A DNA stretch of 64,000 nt from Campylobacter jejuni. GTDB taxonomy: Bacteria > Campylobacterota > Campylobacteria > Campylobacterales > Campylobacteraceae. The position numbers and the translations under genes are program-made. The notes under the pieces were generated by a model. That model did no database searches. It was not told the origin of the DNA and saw only the letters and a program-made list of their open reading frames with translations. Numbering within the stretch: the stretch's first letter is position 1; the number at the start of each line of letters is the position of its first letter. Positions 36,785-46,790 of this stretch are shown here, piece by piece. The stretch covers positions 434,001-498,000 of the forward strand of contig NZ_LN831025.1 in NCBI RefSeq assembly GCF_001457695.1, given 5' to 3'.

Positions 36785-37075
36785 TTATTTCATAAACATA
36801 TCTATAGCCTTGTTTAACTCTTCTATGCTTTGAATATCATTTTCTTCTACAGCATGTACCATACAATGAGCTAAATGTTCTTTTAAAACTACTTTTGCAG
36901 TATTGTTAACTTCGGCTTTTACAGCAGCAAGCTGGATTAAAATTTCACTACAGTCTTTGTCATTTTCAACCATTCTTTTAATAGCGCTTAAATGCCCTAT
37001 GGTTCTACTTAGACGATTGCAAACTGCTTTAAGATGTTTTTGAGAATGTGTATAAGTATGTTTTTCTTGGCACAT
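36785..37075 (-). CDS. CsoR/RcnR/FrmR-family metal- or aldehyde-sensing repressor
   Basis: A 96-residue all-helical repressor. Cys42, His67 and Cys71 occupy the spacing of the Cys-His-Cys copper(I) site of CsoR (25 residues between first Cys and His, then i+4), whereas RcnR would have His at the last position and FrmR Glu. The N-terminus is rich in His and Cys (residues 2, 6, 10, 14), which may add ligands. This supports copper sensing, but nickel, cobalt or formaldehyde cannot be excluded. No metal exporter is adjacent. Equivalent to Cj0510c. Confidence 0.8.
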   Translation of the reverse strand: MCQEKHTYTHSQKHLKAVCNRLSRTIGHLSAIKRMVENDKDCSEILIQLAAVKAEVNNTAKVVLKEHLAHCMVHAVEENDIQSIEELNKAIDMFMK

Positions 37076-37107
37076 TGTATTAACTTTCTTTTTGGAATTT
37101 TTAGTCT

Positions 37108-37116
37108 ATTTTAACA
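37108..37116 (-). promoter_or_regulatory. Extended -10 promoter for the CsoR-like gene
   Basis: On the minus strand TGTTAAAAT gives an extended -10 (TG-N-TAAAAT) 33 nt before the start codon. It shares the 117-nt divergent gap with ctpA, which has a weaker TAAAAT at 37165-37170. No clear operator palindrome was found in the gap. Confidence 0.5.
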
Positions 37117-37192
37117 TATTTTTAAGAATTTAAATTTATTTACGAAGTTTTAAGTAATTTTTATTAAAATTTACTCTTTAAACTAAAACTCA

Positions 37193-38527
37193 ATGATGGA
37201 GCTTATTTTGAAAACAAAACGATTTTTTGCGGGTCTTGCAGGCTTTGCCACTACTTTTATTTTATGTCTATTTTTAACAAGTCATTTACAAGCTAAAGTT
37301 GATCAAAAAGAAGAGCAGGTTCAAAAACGCCTAGAAGCTTTAGATAAGCTTACAAAAACTCTTGCTATAGTAGAGCAATACTATGTGGATGATCAAAATA
37401 TCAGCGATTTGGTGGATAAATCTTTATCAGGACTTTTAAGCAATCTTGATGCGCATTCTTCTTTTTTAAATGAAAAAGATTTTAATGATATGAAAATTCA
37501 AACCAATGGCGAATTTGGTGGCCTTGGTATAACCGTAGGTATGAAAGATGGCGCTTTAACAGTTGTTTCTCCTATAGAAGGAACACCAGCAGATAAAGCA
37601 GGGATAAAATCAGGAGATATTATTTTAAAAATTAATGATGAGGCCACTTTGGGAATTAATCTCAATGATGCTGTAGATAAAATGCGTGGTAAGCCAAAAA
37701 CTCAAATCACTTTAACCATTTTTAGAAAAGGTGCAACAAAACCTTTTGATGTTACACTTACAAGAGAAATTATTAAGATAGAAAGTGTTTATGCAAAAAT
37801 GATAGAAAATGAAAACATTCTTTATCTTAGGGTTACAAATTTTGATAAAAATGTTGTAGATGTGGCAAGTAAAGAACTTAAAAAATATCCTAATGTTAAA
37901 GGAGTTATTTTAGATCTTAGAAATAATCCTGGTGGACTTTTAAATCAAGCCATAGGACTTGTAAATTTATTTGTAGATAAAGGTGTTATTGTTTCTCAAA
38001 AAGGACGCATCGCAAGTGAAAATCAAGAATATAAAGCCGATCCTAAAAACAAAATTTCTAATGCTTCTTTGGTTGTGCTTGTAAATGGTGGAAGTGCTAG
38101 TGCAAGTGAAATTGTAAGTGGAGCTTTACAAGATCTTAAACGCGGTGTTATTGTGGGTGAAAATACTTTTGGAAAAGGTAGTGTTCAGCAAATCATACCT
38201 ATTAATAAAACTGAAGCTTTAAGGCTTACTATTGCAAGATATTATCTTCCAAGCGGGCGTACTATTCAAGCAGTGGGTGTAAAACCTGATATTGAAGTTT
38301 TTCCAGGTAAAGTAAATACTCAAGAAGATGGTTTTTCTATAAAAGAAAGCGACTTAAAACAACATTTAGAAAGTGAGCTTGAAAAAATAGATAAAAATAA
38401 AAAAGAAGATAAGCAAGAAAATAAAGACAATAAAAATCTAATCAGTCAAAAACAAATCAATGATGATGCACAGTTAAATTCAGCTATTGATACTATTAAA
38501 ATTTTAAATATCAAACAAGGACGATAA
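37193..38527 (+). CDS. ctpA: C-terminal processing protease CtpA
   Basis: A 444-residue periplasmic serine protease of the S41 family. An N-terminal signal or anchor segment ([18 protein letters not shown]) is followed by a PDZ domain ([20 protein letters not shown], about residues 105-185) and the protease core with the catalytic serine in GGSASASEI (about residue 304) and the lysine in TFGKGSVQQ (about 328). The start is uncertain: ATG 37193 or 37196, or TTG 37208, which has the better-spaced GGAG. A lysine-rich linker lies near the C-terminus. It is upstream of purC by 1 nt. Equivalent to Cj0511. Confidence 0.92.
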   Translation: MMELILKTKRFFAGLAGFATTFILCLFLTSHLQAKVDQKEEQVQKRLEALDKLTKTLAIVEQYYVDDQNISDLVDKSLSGLLSNLDAHSSFLNEKDFNDMKIQTNGEFGGLGITVGMKDGALTVVSPIEGTPADKAGIKSGDIILKINDEATLGINLNDAVDKMRGKPKTQITLTIFRKGATKPFDVTLTREIIKIESVYAKMIENENILYLRVTNFDKNVVDVASKELKKYPNVKGVILDLRNNPGGLLNQAIGLVNLFVDKGVIVSQKGRIASENQEYKADPKNKISNASLVVLVNGGSASASEIVSGALQDLKRGVIVGENTFGKGSVQQIIPINKTEALRLTIARYYLPSGRTIQAVGVKPDIEVFPGKVNTQEDGFSIKESDLKQHLESELEKIDKNKKEDKQENKDNKNLISQKQINDDAQLNSAIDTIKILNIKQGR

Positions 38528-38528
38528 A

Positions 38529-39239
38529 ATGACAAAAAAAGAAATGCTCTACGAAGGAAAAGGTAAAAAACTTTTCAAAACTGATGATGAAAATTTACTA
38601 ATTAGTGAGTTTAAAGATGATTTAACCGCTTTTAATGCAGAAAAAAGAGGCAATGAAAGTGGAAAAGGTGCATTAAACTGTAGAATCAGTACTGAAATTT
38701 TTCATTTGCTCGAAAAAAATGGGATTAAAACCCATTTGGTAGAAACTATAAGTGATACAGAACAAGTGGTTAAAAAATGTAAAATTGTTCCTATTGAAGT
38801 TATAGTACGCAATGTTGCAACAGGTTCTCTTACAAAAAGACTGGGCATTAAAGATGGCACTGTGCTACCTTTTGCTTTGGTAGAATTTTGTCTTAAAGAT
38901 GATGCCTTAGGCGATCCTTTTATCAATGATGAGCATTGTTTGATTTTAAATTTAGTGCAAAATGAAGCTCAAATTAGTGAAATTAAAAATATGGCTAGAA
39001 AGATTAACTCTATTTTAACTCCATTTTTTGACAATAAAAATTTAAGGCTGATTGACTTTAAAATCGAACTGGGTTTAACTAAAGATAATGAACTTGTTTT
39101 AGCCGATGAAATAAGCCCTGATAGTTGTAGATTTTGGGATAAATTTAGTAATGAAAAATTAGACAAAGATAGATTTCGTCAAGATCTAGGTAATGTAAAA
39201 ATGGCTTATGAAGAAGTTTTAAAAAGAATATTAAATTAA
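38529..39239 (+). CDS. purC: Phosphoribosylaminoimidazole-succinocarboxamide synthase
   Basis: A 236-residue SAICAR synthetase of purine synthesis. It begins [20 protein letters not shown] and shows [11 protein letters not shown] and [16 protein letters not shown], which are diagnostic of the family. It adds aspartate to CAIR using ATP. It is the first of three tightly spaced purine genes, purC-purS-purQ. Confidence 0.97.
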   Translation: MTKKEMLYEGKGKKLFKTDDENLLISEFKDDLTAFNAEKRGNESGKGALNCRISTEIFHLLEKNGIKTHLVETISDTEQVVKKCKIVPIEVIVRNVATGSLTKRLGIKDGTVLPFALVEFCLKDDALGDPFINDEHCLILNLVQNEAQISEIKNMARKINSILTPFFDNKNLRLIDFKIELGLTKDNELVLADEISPDSCRFWDKFSNEKLDKDRFRQDLGNVKMAYEEVLKRILN

Positions 39240-39247
39240 GGAAAAAT

Positions 39248-39493
39248 ATGGAAGTTATTGTAAATATTTCTTTAAAAAATGGAGTTTTAGATCCACAAGG
39301 CAAAGCGGTGGAAAAAGCTTTGCATTCTTTAAATTTTAATAGTGTTAAAGAAGTAAAAATAGCAAAACAAATCAAAATTTCTCTTGATGAAAAAGATGAA
39401 AAATTAGCCAAAGAGCAAGTAAAAAAAATGTGTGAAGAGTTGTTGGTAAATGGCGTCATTGAAGATTATGAGCTTATAATTGAGAAAGAGTAA
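39248..39493 (+). CDS. purS: FGAM synthase subunit PurS
   Basis: An 81-residue PurS. It has the typical VNISLKNGVLDPQGKAVEKA start. PurS bridges PurQ and the small form of PurL in the FGAM synthase complex of purine synthesis. AAGGAAAAAT precedes the ATG. Its presence indicates a three-part enzyme; the purL gene is not in this window. Confidence 0.95.
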   Translation: MEVIVNISLKNGVLDPQGKAVEKALHSLNFNSVKEVKIAKQIKISLDEKDEKLAKEQVKKMCEELLVNGVIEDYELIIEKE

Positions 39494-39494
39494 A

Positions 39495-40142
39495 ATGAAA
39501 GTTGCTATTATTAGATTTCTAGGGACAAATTGTGAATTTGATACAGCTTATGCCTTTGAGAAACTTGGAGTAAAAACGCAGATTGTTTGGCATGAAGAAA
39601 AAGAATTTGATGCAGATTTAGTTGTTTTGCCAGGCGGATTTTCTTATGGAGATTATCTAAGATGTGCAGCTATTGCAAAACTTGCTCCTGCTATGCAAGG
39701 TGTTTTTAATCATGCAAAAAAGGGAGGATATATCTTAGGTATTTGTAATGGTTTTCAAATTTTACTTGAAAGCGGTCTTTTAAAAGGTGCAATGAAGCAT
39801 AACAACAATCTTAGTTTTATCTCAAAAAACCAAAATTTAAGAGTAGTTTCTAATGATAATGCCTTTTTGAAAAATTTCAAAAAAGATGAAATTATTAATT
39901 TACCAATTGCCCATGGAGAGGGAAATTATTACGCTGATGAGGCTACTTTAAAAGAATTGCAAGATAAAGATCTTATTACTTTAAAATACGAGCCAAATCC
40001 AAATGGTTCTGTATTTGATATAGCAGGAATTTGCGATGAAAACAAAAAAATCTTTGGACTCATGCCACATCCTGAGCGTGCTTGTGAAAAAATTCTAGGC
40101 AATGATGCAGGTTTGAAAATGCTTAAAGGCTTTTTATTTTGA
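39495..40142 (+). CDS. purQ: FGAM synthase glutaminase subunit PurQ
   Basis: A 215-residue class I glutamine amidotransferase. The nucleophile elbow is LGICNGFQIL with the catalytic Cys, and the His-Glu pair lies in MPHPERACE near the C-terminus. It supplies ammonia to PurL. The start is ATG 39495, directly after the purS stop (1-nt gap); the extension to 39480 is rejected. It overlaps the next gene by 4 nt. Confidence 0.96.
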   Translation: MKVAIIRFLGTNCEFDTAYAFEKLGVKTQIVWHEEKEFDADLVVLPGGFSYGDYLRCAAIAKLAPAMQGVFNHAKKGGYILGICNGFQILLESGLLKGAMKHNNNLSFISKNQNLRVVSNDNAFLKNFKKDEIINLPIAHGEGNYYADEATLKELQDKDLITLKYEPNPNGSVFDIAGICDENKKIFGLMPHPERACEKILGNDAGLKMLKGFLF

Positions 40143-41335
40143 AAATTTTATTAACTTTAATTTTTAGTGTTGTTGTATTGTTTGGTAGGGGTGAAATTTC
40201 TGTATTTAGCGGCCAAGATGAAAATATGCAAAAAGAATTACAAAAATTACCCCAAGAAGAACAAAAAATTTATCAAAATATTCCGCCAAGTGATGAAAAC
40301 AATGACTTTGAAAGCAATGTAGATGATCCTTTTGTAGCTAAAGGGAGTTTGGTTCTTACAAATGATGAATATCCAAGTAGGGTATATGTTGGAGAAGTTT
40401 TTCCTATTACGATCTATGCTCGCACTACGGAAAATACAAAATTTGATTTTAACATAAGCATAGAAAAAACTAACTTATCTTTTTTAAATCCAGATGCAAA
40501 ATGGGAATTTATCAATAACGAATATAAAACAACTTTATGGTTTGAAGCCAAAAATTCAAATGCTAGTTTGAGTAAAATTTCTATCAAACTTCTTAGAAAT
40601 AATGAAGCTTTTCAAGAGGCTGATATCAATCTTAATCCTATCAAATTTGAAAATACTTTATCCAATAAAGATTTTTCACACCTTGTGGCAAGTTCTTTGG
40701 AAATTAAAAAAATTAAAGCGAGTTATTTTGATGATGCTAATATCATTATGATGGTAGAACTAAACGCAACCAATACAAATCTTAAAAGCTTTTTTATAGA
40801 AGGAATTCAAAAGCAAGGTATTGAAAATTTAAAAGGGGATTTTAATGCTTCTAGTGCTTTTTATTATGCTATTTTGCCATTAAGTAAAACAAATTTTGAA
40901 TTTTCGTATTTCAATAAGGACAGTAAAAAGCTTGAAAATATAAATTTAAAACTAAAAATTAGTGACGATGAGATCAGCACTCAGAGTGATTTAAATCCTG
41001 TAAATAAAGACTTAAATATTTATAAACAATATACCTTATGGTTTTTAGCGGTTTTATTTGGAGCTTTATTTGTATGGAGAAAAAATTACATTATTCTGGC
41101 TTTGGCAGTTGTTTGTTTTGCACTTAGTTTTCTTGTAGATACCAATACTCAAAATGCAATTATCAAGGCTGGTTCTAGGGCTAAAATTTTACCTACAGAG
41201 CCTTCAACTTATTTTTATACGGCAAATGCAGATGAAAAAGTAGAAGTTTTAGGCAAAAGACAAAATTATATTAAAGTACTGTTTTCTGATGGAAAAATAG
41301 GTTGGGTTAATAAAGATGATTTACAAAAAAATTAA
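40139..41335 (+). CDS. BatD-like periplasmic membrane protein with C-terminal SH3 domain
   Basis: A 398-residue protein starting at TTG 40139. It has an N-terminal signal segment (ILLTLIFSVVVLF), a long beta-rich extracytoplasmic region (about residues 60-280), two membrane helices near residues 300-340, and a C-terminal SH3-type domain (AKILPTEPSTYFYTANADEK to IGWVNKDDL). The layout resembles BatD aerotolerance proteins, but the SH3 end is unlike classic BatD. No BatA/B partners are adjacent. Function unproven. Equivalent to Cj0515. Confidence 0.65.
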   Translation: MKILLTLIFSVVVLFGRGEISVFSGQDENMQKELQKLPQEEQKIYQNIPPSDENNDFESNVDDPFVAKGSLVLTNDEYPSRVYVGEVFPITIYARTTENTKFDFNISIEKTNLSFLNPDAKWEFINNEYKTTLWFEAKNSNASLSKISIKLLRNNEAFQEADINLNPIKFENTLSNKDFSHLVASSLEIKKIKASYFDDANIIMMVELNATNTNLKSFFIEGIQKQGIENLKGDFNASSAFYYAILPLSKTNFEFSYFNKDSKKLENINLKLKISDDEISTQSDLNPVNKDLNIYKQYTLWFLAVLFGALFVWRKNYIILALAVVCFALSFLVDTNTQNAIIKAGSRAKILPTEPSTYFYTANADEKVEVLGKRQNYIKVLFSDGKIGWVNKDDLQKN

Positions 41336-42008
41336 AGCTCTTTATTTTTGGATTTTTTTTGTTTTAAGCGTTGCTTTGGTGGTTTTTTGTTTTTGCTTTA
41401 CAAAATCTCAAAACACACTTTGGAAAATCCGCAAAATTTGGGCTAAATTTCAAAGATATACTATCTCTTATAAACAAGAAATCATTGGCACTTTTAATCC
41501 GCAAGCTCAGATGATTTTAATGAATCATCAAAGTGCTTTAGATATCATCGCTTTAGAAGAATTATATCCTAAAAATTTATGCTGGATTGCCAAAAAAGAA
41601 TTAGGAGAAATTCCTATTTTCAAAGTTGCTATGAAAAAACCAAAACTTCTTTGTATAGATAGAAAAAATCCGCGTGATTTGGTACGAGTTTTAAAAGAAG
41701 CAAAAGAAAGAATTAGTGAAGATAGGGTTTTGGCTATTTTTCCAGAAGGAACTAGATCTAAAAATGAAAAAATGCTTAAATTTCAAAGTGGAGCAAAAAT
41801 TTTAAGTGAAAAATTAAATCTTAAAGTTCAACCCATTTTAATTGTGGATTCTGCAAAAATTTTAGACACAAAAAGTTTTAGTGCAAGCAGCGGAGTGCTT
41901 AAAATCATTTGTATGGATTTAGTCGATACAAATGATGACAAATGGCTTGAAAACACTAGAAAAAAAATGCAAGAATTACTCGATCAAGAAAGAGCTAAGC
42001 TTTGCTAA
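41316..42008 (+). CDS. plsC: 1-acylglycerol-3-phosphate O-acyltransferase
   Basis: A 230-residue membrane acyltransferase with two N-terminal hydrophobic stretches. It shows the NHQSALD (HX4D) catalytic motif and FPEGTRSKN, which binds the acceptor phosphate. It makes phosphatidic acid, the branch point of phospholipid synthesis. It overlaps the upstream gene by 20 nt and crcB by 7 nt. Confidence 0.92.
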   Translation: MIYKKIKALYFWIFFVLSVALVVFCFCFTKSQNTLWKIRKIWAKFQRYTISYKQEIIGTFNPQAQMILMNHQSALDIIALEELYPKNLCWIAKKELGEIPIFKVAMKKPKLLCIDRKNPRDLVRVLKEAKERISEDRVLAIFPEGTRSKNEKMLKFQSGAKILSEKLNLKVQPILIVDSAKILDTKSFSASSGVLKIICMDLVDTNDDKWLENTRKKMQELLDQERAKLC

Positions 42009-42370
42009 ATACCCTTTTAGTTGTTGGTTTTGGGGGATTTATAGGAGCAATCTTAAGAATGCTTTCTATTAATTTAGTGAATAAATTTTTTCCTTATTCT
42101 ATCAGCCTTGGAACTCTTTTTGTTAATGTTTTGGGTTCTTTTATCATAGGACTTTTGTTTTCTTATGCCCAAAATAAAGGTTTATCTCCTTTGCTTAAAA
42201 GCTTTATAAGTACAGGTTTTTTAGGAGCTTTTACAACTTTTTCTACTTTTTCTTATCAAAATTTACTTCTTTTGCAAAGTGGAAATTATCTTCATTTTGC
42301 GTTAAATATTATCTTAAATGTCTTTCTTTGCTTATTTGCTACATGGCTTGGTTTTATAATTTTCAAATAA
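42002..42370 (+). CDS. crcB: Fluoride ion channel CrcB/FluC
   Basis: A 122-residue four-helix membrane protein. The family elements are GFGGFIGAILRMLS, GTLFVNVLGSFIIG and TGFLGAFTTFSTFS, the last holding the Phe-box and the sodium-site break. Fluc dimers export fluoride. The start is TTG 42002 inside the plsC end. No fluoride riboswitch motif was seen upstream, where the gene simply overlaps plsC. Confidence 0.93.
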   Translation: MLNTLLVVGFGGFIGAILRMLSINLVNKFFPYSISLGTLFVNVLGSFIIGLLFSYAQNKGLSPLLKSFISTGFLGAFTTFSTFSYQNLLLLQSGNYLHFALNIILNVFLCLFATWLGFIIFK

Positions 42371-42403
42371 ATCTTTAAATTTACTTTAGAATTTGTATTT
42401 TTT

Positions 42404-42411
42404 GCTAAAAT
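42404..42411 (+). promoter_or_regulatory. Extended -10 promoter for htpG
   Basis: GCTAAAAT, preceded by a run of T (ATTTTTTGCTAAAAT), is a close match to the Campylobacter T-rich plus TG-N-TAtAAT form. It lies 31 nt before the htpG start. Confidence 0.6.
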
Positions 42412-42442
42412 ACCACTTTAAAAAATTACAAAGGAGATTAAA

Positions 42443-44269
42443 ATGCAATTTCAAACCGAAGTAAATCAGCTTTTACAGCTTATGATACACTCTTTATACT
42501 CTAATAAAGAAATTTTTTTAAGAGAACTTATTTCAAACGCAAGCGACGCTTTAGATAAGCTTAATTTTTTAAGCGTAAGTGATGATAAATATAAAAGCTT
42601 AAAATTCGAACCTAAAATTGAAATCAAAATTGACAAAGATAAAAAAACTTTAAGCATTAGTGATAATGGCATAGGTATGGATAAAGATGATCTTATCAAT
42701 AACCTTGGAACCATAGCAAAAAGCGGCACTAAAAGTTTTTTAGAAAATTTAAGCGGTGATGCTAAAAAAGATTCTCAACTCATAGGACAATTTGGAGTAG
42801 GTTTTTATTCTGCTTTTATGGTGGCTAGTAAAATCGAAGTTTTAAGTAAAAAAGCTTTAGATGATAAAGCTTATCTTTGGAGTTCCGATGCAAATGGTTA
42901 TGAGATTGATGACGCAAACAAAGAAGAACAAGGCACAAGCATTACTTTATACTTAAAAGATGATGAGTTTGCTAATACTTATAAAATTGAAAGCATTATA
43001 GAAAAATATTCTAATCACATTCAATTTCCAATTTTCATGGAAAAAGAAGAATTTACTCCTGCTAAAGAAGGCGAAGAAGAAGGAAAAACTGAACTTAAAA
43101 TTTCTCAAATCAATAAAGCCAATGCTTTATGGAGAATGCAAAAATCAAGCCTTAAAGCAGAAGATTATGAAAGATTTTATGAGCAAAATTTTCATGATTC
43201 AAACAAACCTTTACTTTATCTTCACACTAAAAGTGAAGGAAAATTAGAATACAATTCTTTATTTTTCATACCACAAAATGCACCTTTTGATTTATTCCGT
43301 GTGGATTATCAAAGTGGCTTAAAACTTTATGTAAAACGCGTATTTATCAGCGATGACGATAAAGAACTTTTACCAACTTATTTGCGTTTTGTGCGTGGGA
43401 TTATCGATGTAGAAGATTTACCACTTAATGTAAGCCGTGAAATTTTACAAGAAAATCAAATTTTAAAAGGTGTCAAAGAAGCTAGTGTTAAAAAGATTTT
43501 AGGTGAACTTGAAAAACTTAAAAACAATGATAAAGAAAAATACTTATCTTTCTTTAAAACCTTTGGTAAGGTATTAAAAGAAGGACTTTATGGTTTTGGC
43601 GGAGAAAAAGACAGTCTTTTAAAACTCATGCTTTATAAAAGCACCAAAGGTGAAAATTTACGCTCTTTAGAAGAGTATAAAAATGACCTTCAAGGCGAGC
43701 AAAAGGAAATTTTTTATATAGCAGGAAATAATGAAAGTTTATTAAGAACCTCTCCTTTACTTGAAGAGTATAAACAAAAAAATATAGAAGTTTTACTCAT
43801 GGATGATGAGATTGATTCTTTGGTAACTCCTATGCTAGAATTTGAAGGTTTAAAATTTGTAGCCATCAATCAAGTAGAAGATAAAAATGAACTAAGTGAT
43901 GAAGAAAAAAATACTTTTGCTCCACTTGTAGCTAAATTTAAAGAACTTTTAAAAGATCAAGTTGAAGATGTAAGACTAACCAGTCGTTTAAAAGATAGTC
44001 CAAGTTGTATAGTTTATGATAAAAATAAACCTGATTTTGCTATGCAACAACTCTTAAAACAAATGGGTCAAGAGCAAAATTTCAAACCTATTTTAGAAAT
44101 CAATCCAAAACATGCTATTTTTACAGGTCTTAAAAACAACGAAAGTTTTAGTGCAGATATAGCAACACTAGTTTTAAATATGGCAAAACTAAGCGAAGGT
44201 ATGGGAGTGGATAATCCTGCTGAATTTAATGCAAGCCTTACAAAAATCATCAACAAGGCTTTTTCATGA
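42443..44269 (+). CDS. htpG: Chaperone HtpG (Hsp90)
   Basis: A 608-residue Hsp90. The GHKL ATPase domain shows [21 protein letters not shown] and [12 protein letters not shown]; the middle domain has [12 protein letters not shown] with the catalytic arginine. It is complete. AAAGGAG precedes the ATG at 42443. It is probably read from its own promoter and continues into the rhodanese gene through a 4-nt overlap. Confidence 0.97.
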   Translation: MQFQTEVNQLLQLMIHSLYSNKEIFLRELISNASDALDKLNFLSVSDDKYKSLKFEPKIEIKIDKDKKTLSISDNGIGMDKDDLINNLGTIAKSGTKSFLENLSGDAKKDSQLIGQFGVGFYSAFMVASKIEVLSKKALDDKAYLWSSDANGYEIDDANKEEQGTSITLYLKDDEFANTYKIESIIEKYSNHIQFPIFMEKEEFTPAKEGEEEGKTELKISQINKANALWRMQKSSLKAEDYERFYEQNFHDSNKPLLYLHTKSEGKLEYNSLFFIPQNAPFDLFRVDYQSGLKLYVKRVFISDDDKELLPTYLRFVRGIIDVEDLPLNVSREILQENQILKGVKEASVKKILGELEKLKNNDKEKYLSFFKTFGKVLKEGLYGFGGEKDSLLKLMLYKSTKGENLRSLEEYKNDLQGEQKEIFYIAGNNESLLRTSPLLEEYKQKNIEVLLMDDEIDSLVTPMLEFEGLKFVAINQVEDKNELSDEEKNTFAPLVAKFKELLKDQVEDVRLTSRLKDSPSCIVYDKNKPDFAMQQLLKQMGQEQNFKPILEINPKHAIFTGLKNNESFSADIATLVLNMAKLSEGMGVDNPAEFNASLTKIINKAFS

Positions 44270-44583
44270 TAGAAAATATCCCTGCAAGTCTTTGGACAAA
44301 GCAAGATTTAAACGCATATCAAATTTTTGATGTGCGTACTCCTTTGGAATGGGAAGAAGGTATTTTACCTAATGCACAATGTGTGGCTTTATATGATAAT
44401 CAAGGGCTTTTAAATGCTAAATTTTTAGATGAATTTCAAAGTAAAAGAGATGAAAATAAAAAACTTGCTTTTATTTGTCGTAGTGGTCATAGAAGCATGG
44501 TTGCAGCTGAATTTATAGCTGAAAAATTGGGACTTGAAAGCATCAATTTAGATGGCGGAATGCTAGCCCTTAAGGGTTATTAA
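44266..44583 (+). CDS. Single-domain rhodanese
   Basis: A 105-residue rhodanese with [12 protein letters not shown] near residue 21 and the catalytic Cys in FICRSGHRS near residue 67. It can transfer sulfane sulfur; the natural acceptor is unknown. It overlaps htpG by 4 nt and the next gene by 1 nt. The six-residue active loop CRSGHR matches small sulfur-carrier rhodaneses rather than phosphatases. Equivalent to Cj0519. Confidence 0.88.
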   Translation: MIENIPASLWTKQDLNAYQIFDVRTPLEWEEGILPNAQCVALYDNQGLLNAKFLDEFQSKRDENKKLAFICRSGHRSMVAAEFIAEKLGLESINLDGGMLALKGY

Positions 44584-45017
44584 TGCTAGGAATTTATTTA
44601 CTCATAGCAGCTTTGTCTTTTTTAGCTCTTTATTTTGCTGTTAAAAAGCTTACTTTAAATATAGACGAGCAAACCCTTTTAGAGCCTATTAAAATGGATA
44701 TTTATCCGAAATTTTGCGATTTAATCGATGAAAAAATCAGAGAATTTAAAGAAAATGTCCAAAATGCTAATTTAGCATTAAAAAATTCTGATCAAAAAGA
44801 TGAATTTTTAGAAAAACTTGGGGATTTAAGCAGAGAGTTGACTTTCATACAAACCATGAATTTAAGCAATAAAAACGATAGTATCTGGCAAAATGAACTT
44901 TTTTCTTTTTTAAAGGAATTAGAAAATTTATTGCTTGAGTATCTAGAAAAAGGCGAAGAAGAAGCTGAAAATTTAAGAGAATTTCTGATGAATGAATTTG
45001 AAAAACTAAAAGGTTAG
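44583..45017 (+). CDS. Small membrane-anchored coiled-coil protein of unknown function
   Basis: A 144-residue protein with one N-terminal membrane helix (IYLLIAALSFLALYFAV) and an acidic, helical remainder with heptad-like spacing (LIDEKIREFKENVQNANLAL, LKELENLLLEYLEKGEEE). I do not recognise a family. It is co-translated with the rhodanese upstream (1-nt overlap) and ends 3 nt before the Na/Pi cotransporter gene. Equivalent to Cj0520. Confidence 0.7.
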   Translation: MLGIYLLIAALSFLALYFAVKKLTLNIDEQTLLEPIKMDIYPKFCDLIDEKIREFKENVQNANLALKNSDQKDEFLEKLGDLSRELTFIQTMNLSNKNDSIWQNELFSFLKELENLLLEYLEKGEEEAENLREFLMNEFEKLKG

Positions 45018-45020
45018 GCA

Positions 45021-46790
45021 TTGCAAGAGGAAAGAAATTCTTTAAAATATTTTAAATTTATTTCATGGAGTATTTTTACTTTAGTTCTGATTTTTATTTT
45101 AATTCGTTATGACGAGCTTGCCAATCTTTTAGCAGGAGTGGCAATACTTCTTATTGGAATGACTAATTTAGGTATAGGTTTTAAAGCTTTTAGCGGTGGT
45201 TTGCTTGAAAAAATTTTAGCGAAGTCAACTGATACAAAGATAAAAAGTATACTTTTTGGTACTTTAAGTACTTTAATTATGCAATCTTCAACTTTAGTTT
45301 CTATTATTACGATTTCTTTTTTGAGTGCAGGGCTTATTTCTTTGGGTGCGGGCATAGGGATTATTTTTGGAGCAAATTTAGGAAATACGGCAAGTTCTTG
45401 GCTGATTGTTGGTTTGACAAATATTAAAATTTCAATGTTGGCTATCCCACTTTTGATTATTGGAGTATTATTTTTCTTTCAAAAAGATAGTGTTTTAAAA
45501 GGTTTGGGTAATATTTTTATTGGTATAGGATTTTTCTTTTTGGGTGTGGATTATATTAAAAGTGGTTTTGAAAATTTTAAACATATAATTGATCTTTCTC
45601 GTTTTGATTTTGCTGGTTTTAAAGGAGTTTTTGTTTTTTTAGGATTAGGTGCTTTGCTTACAGGAGTTATACAATCAAGCACAGCTACAATGGCTATTAT
45701 TGTTGCTGCTTTACTTGCTGGACAAATCAGTTTGGAAAATTCTTTAGCAGCAACTTTAGGTACTAGTGTTGGAGGAGTTGTAACGGCTGTTTTAGCTTCT
45801 TTAAGTACCAATATTGAAGGAAAGAAATTAGCGTTTGCAAATTGTATTTTTAATTTTGGTATAGCTTTTTTAATAGTGCTTATTTTTCCTTATTTTATAC
45901 ATTTTCTTAATTTTTTATCCATTGTATTAAACATAGAAGATATAGCTTTGAAAGTAGCATTATTTCACACTTTGTTTAATTTAATTGGCGTTGTGCTTTT
46001 TACATTCTTTACTCCTCAAATTGTTCTTTTTTTAAATAAGATAGTAAAAGCTCCTAAAGATAAGAATAAAGACAAGCCTTTATATCTTGATAGTAGTTTG
46101 GTTAAGTTTAGTGACACAGCCATCGAAGCTTTAAGGAAAGAAAGCGAGCATCTTTATAACAATACCTATGCAATTGTTGCTCATGCAATAGGTTTTAGTC
46201 GTAAAGATATACAAAGTGATAAAAGTTTTAAAGAAATTTTAGAAAATAAAAAGTGGTTTAGTAAAAATGTGGATTTGGATTATTTGTATCAAACTAGGAT
46301 AAAGGTTCTTTTTGAAGCTATTATAGATTTTTCAACTAAAGCACAAGTTTATATTAACGATGAAACAAAGAATCATAAAATTTTTACCTTTAAGATGGCA
46401 GCTAAAAATTTAGCCGAAACAACTAAAAATTTAAAAATTATCCAAGCAAATATTAAGAAATATTCTAGTTCTTCTAATGAATTTTTGGCTTTAGAGTACA
46501 ATAAAATTAGATCGAATTTAGGAGAGCTTTTAAGAAGTATCGAAGAGCTTAGAGTGGTTGAAGATCGTGAAAAGCTTTATTTGATTATTAAAAATCTTCA
46601 AAAAGGAAAAGAAATTTTAAAAGAAATTGATACTTTAACCTTGAGCAATGTTGAACATCTTATTTCAGTAAGAAAAATCACAACAGCTGAAGGAATTTCA
46701 ATACTTAATGATACAACTTTTGCTGCTAAGATTGCTGAAGAACTTATAGGTGCTGTTGAGGTGATATTTTCTAAAGATATATCAAACTAG
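45021..46790 (+). CDS. Na+/phosphate cotransporter with PhoU-like tail
   Basis: A 589-residue protein starting at TTG 45021. Residues about 15-340 hold the membrane domain with two inverted NptA repeats, each with a QSS motif (IMQSSTLVSIITISFL and VIQSSTATMAIIV). Residues about 370-589 are a cytoplasmic helical tail like PhoU. This is the YjbB/NptA-type architecture for sodium-linked phosphate movement. Its stop overlaps the stop of the convergent pbpB within CTAG. Equivalent to Cj0522. Confidence 0.87.
   Translation: MQEERNSLKYFKFISWSIFTLVLIFILIRYDELANLLAGVAILLIGMTNLGIGFKAFSGGLLEKILAKSTDTKIKSILFGTLSTLIMQSSTLVSIITISFLSAGLISLGAGIGIIFGANLGNTASSWLIVGLTNIKISMLAIPLLIIGVLFFFQKDSVLKGLGNIFIGIGFFFLGVDYIKSGFENFKHIIDLSRFDFAGFKGVFVFLGLGALLTGVIQSSTATMAIIVAALLAGQISLENSLAATLGTSVGGVVTAVLASLSTNIEGKKLAFANCIFNFGIAFLIVLIFPYFIHFLNFLSIVLNIEDIALKVALFHTLFNLIGVVLFTFFTPQIVLFLNKIVKAPKDKNKDKPLYLDSSLVKFSDTAIEALRKESEHLYNNTYAIVAHAIGFSRKDIQSDKSFKEILENKKWFSKNVDLDYLYQTRIKVLFEAIIDFSTKAQVYINDETKNHKIFTFKMAAKNLAETTKNLKIIQANIKKYSSSSNEFLALEYNKIRSNLGELLRSIEELRVVEDREKLYLIIKNLQKGKEILKEIDTLTLSNVEHLISVRKITTAEGISILNDTTFAAKIAEELIGAVEVIFSKDISN

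Noticed and set aside
42371-42442. A fluoride riboswitch associated with crcB
   Set aside because: crcB begins inside plsC with no leader, and the gap after it holds only the htpG promoter.
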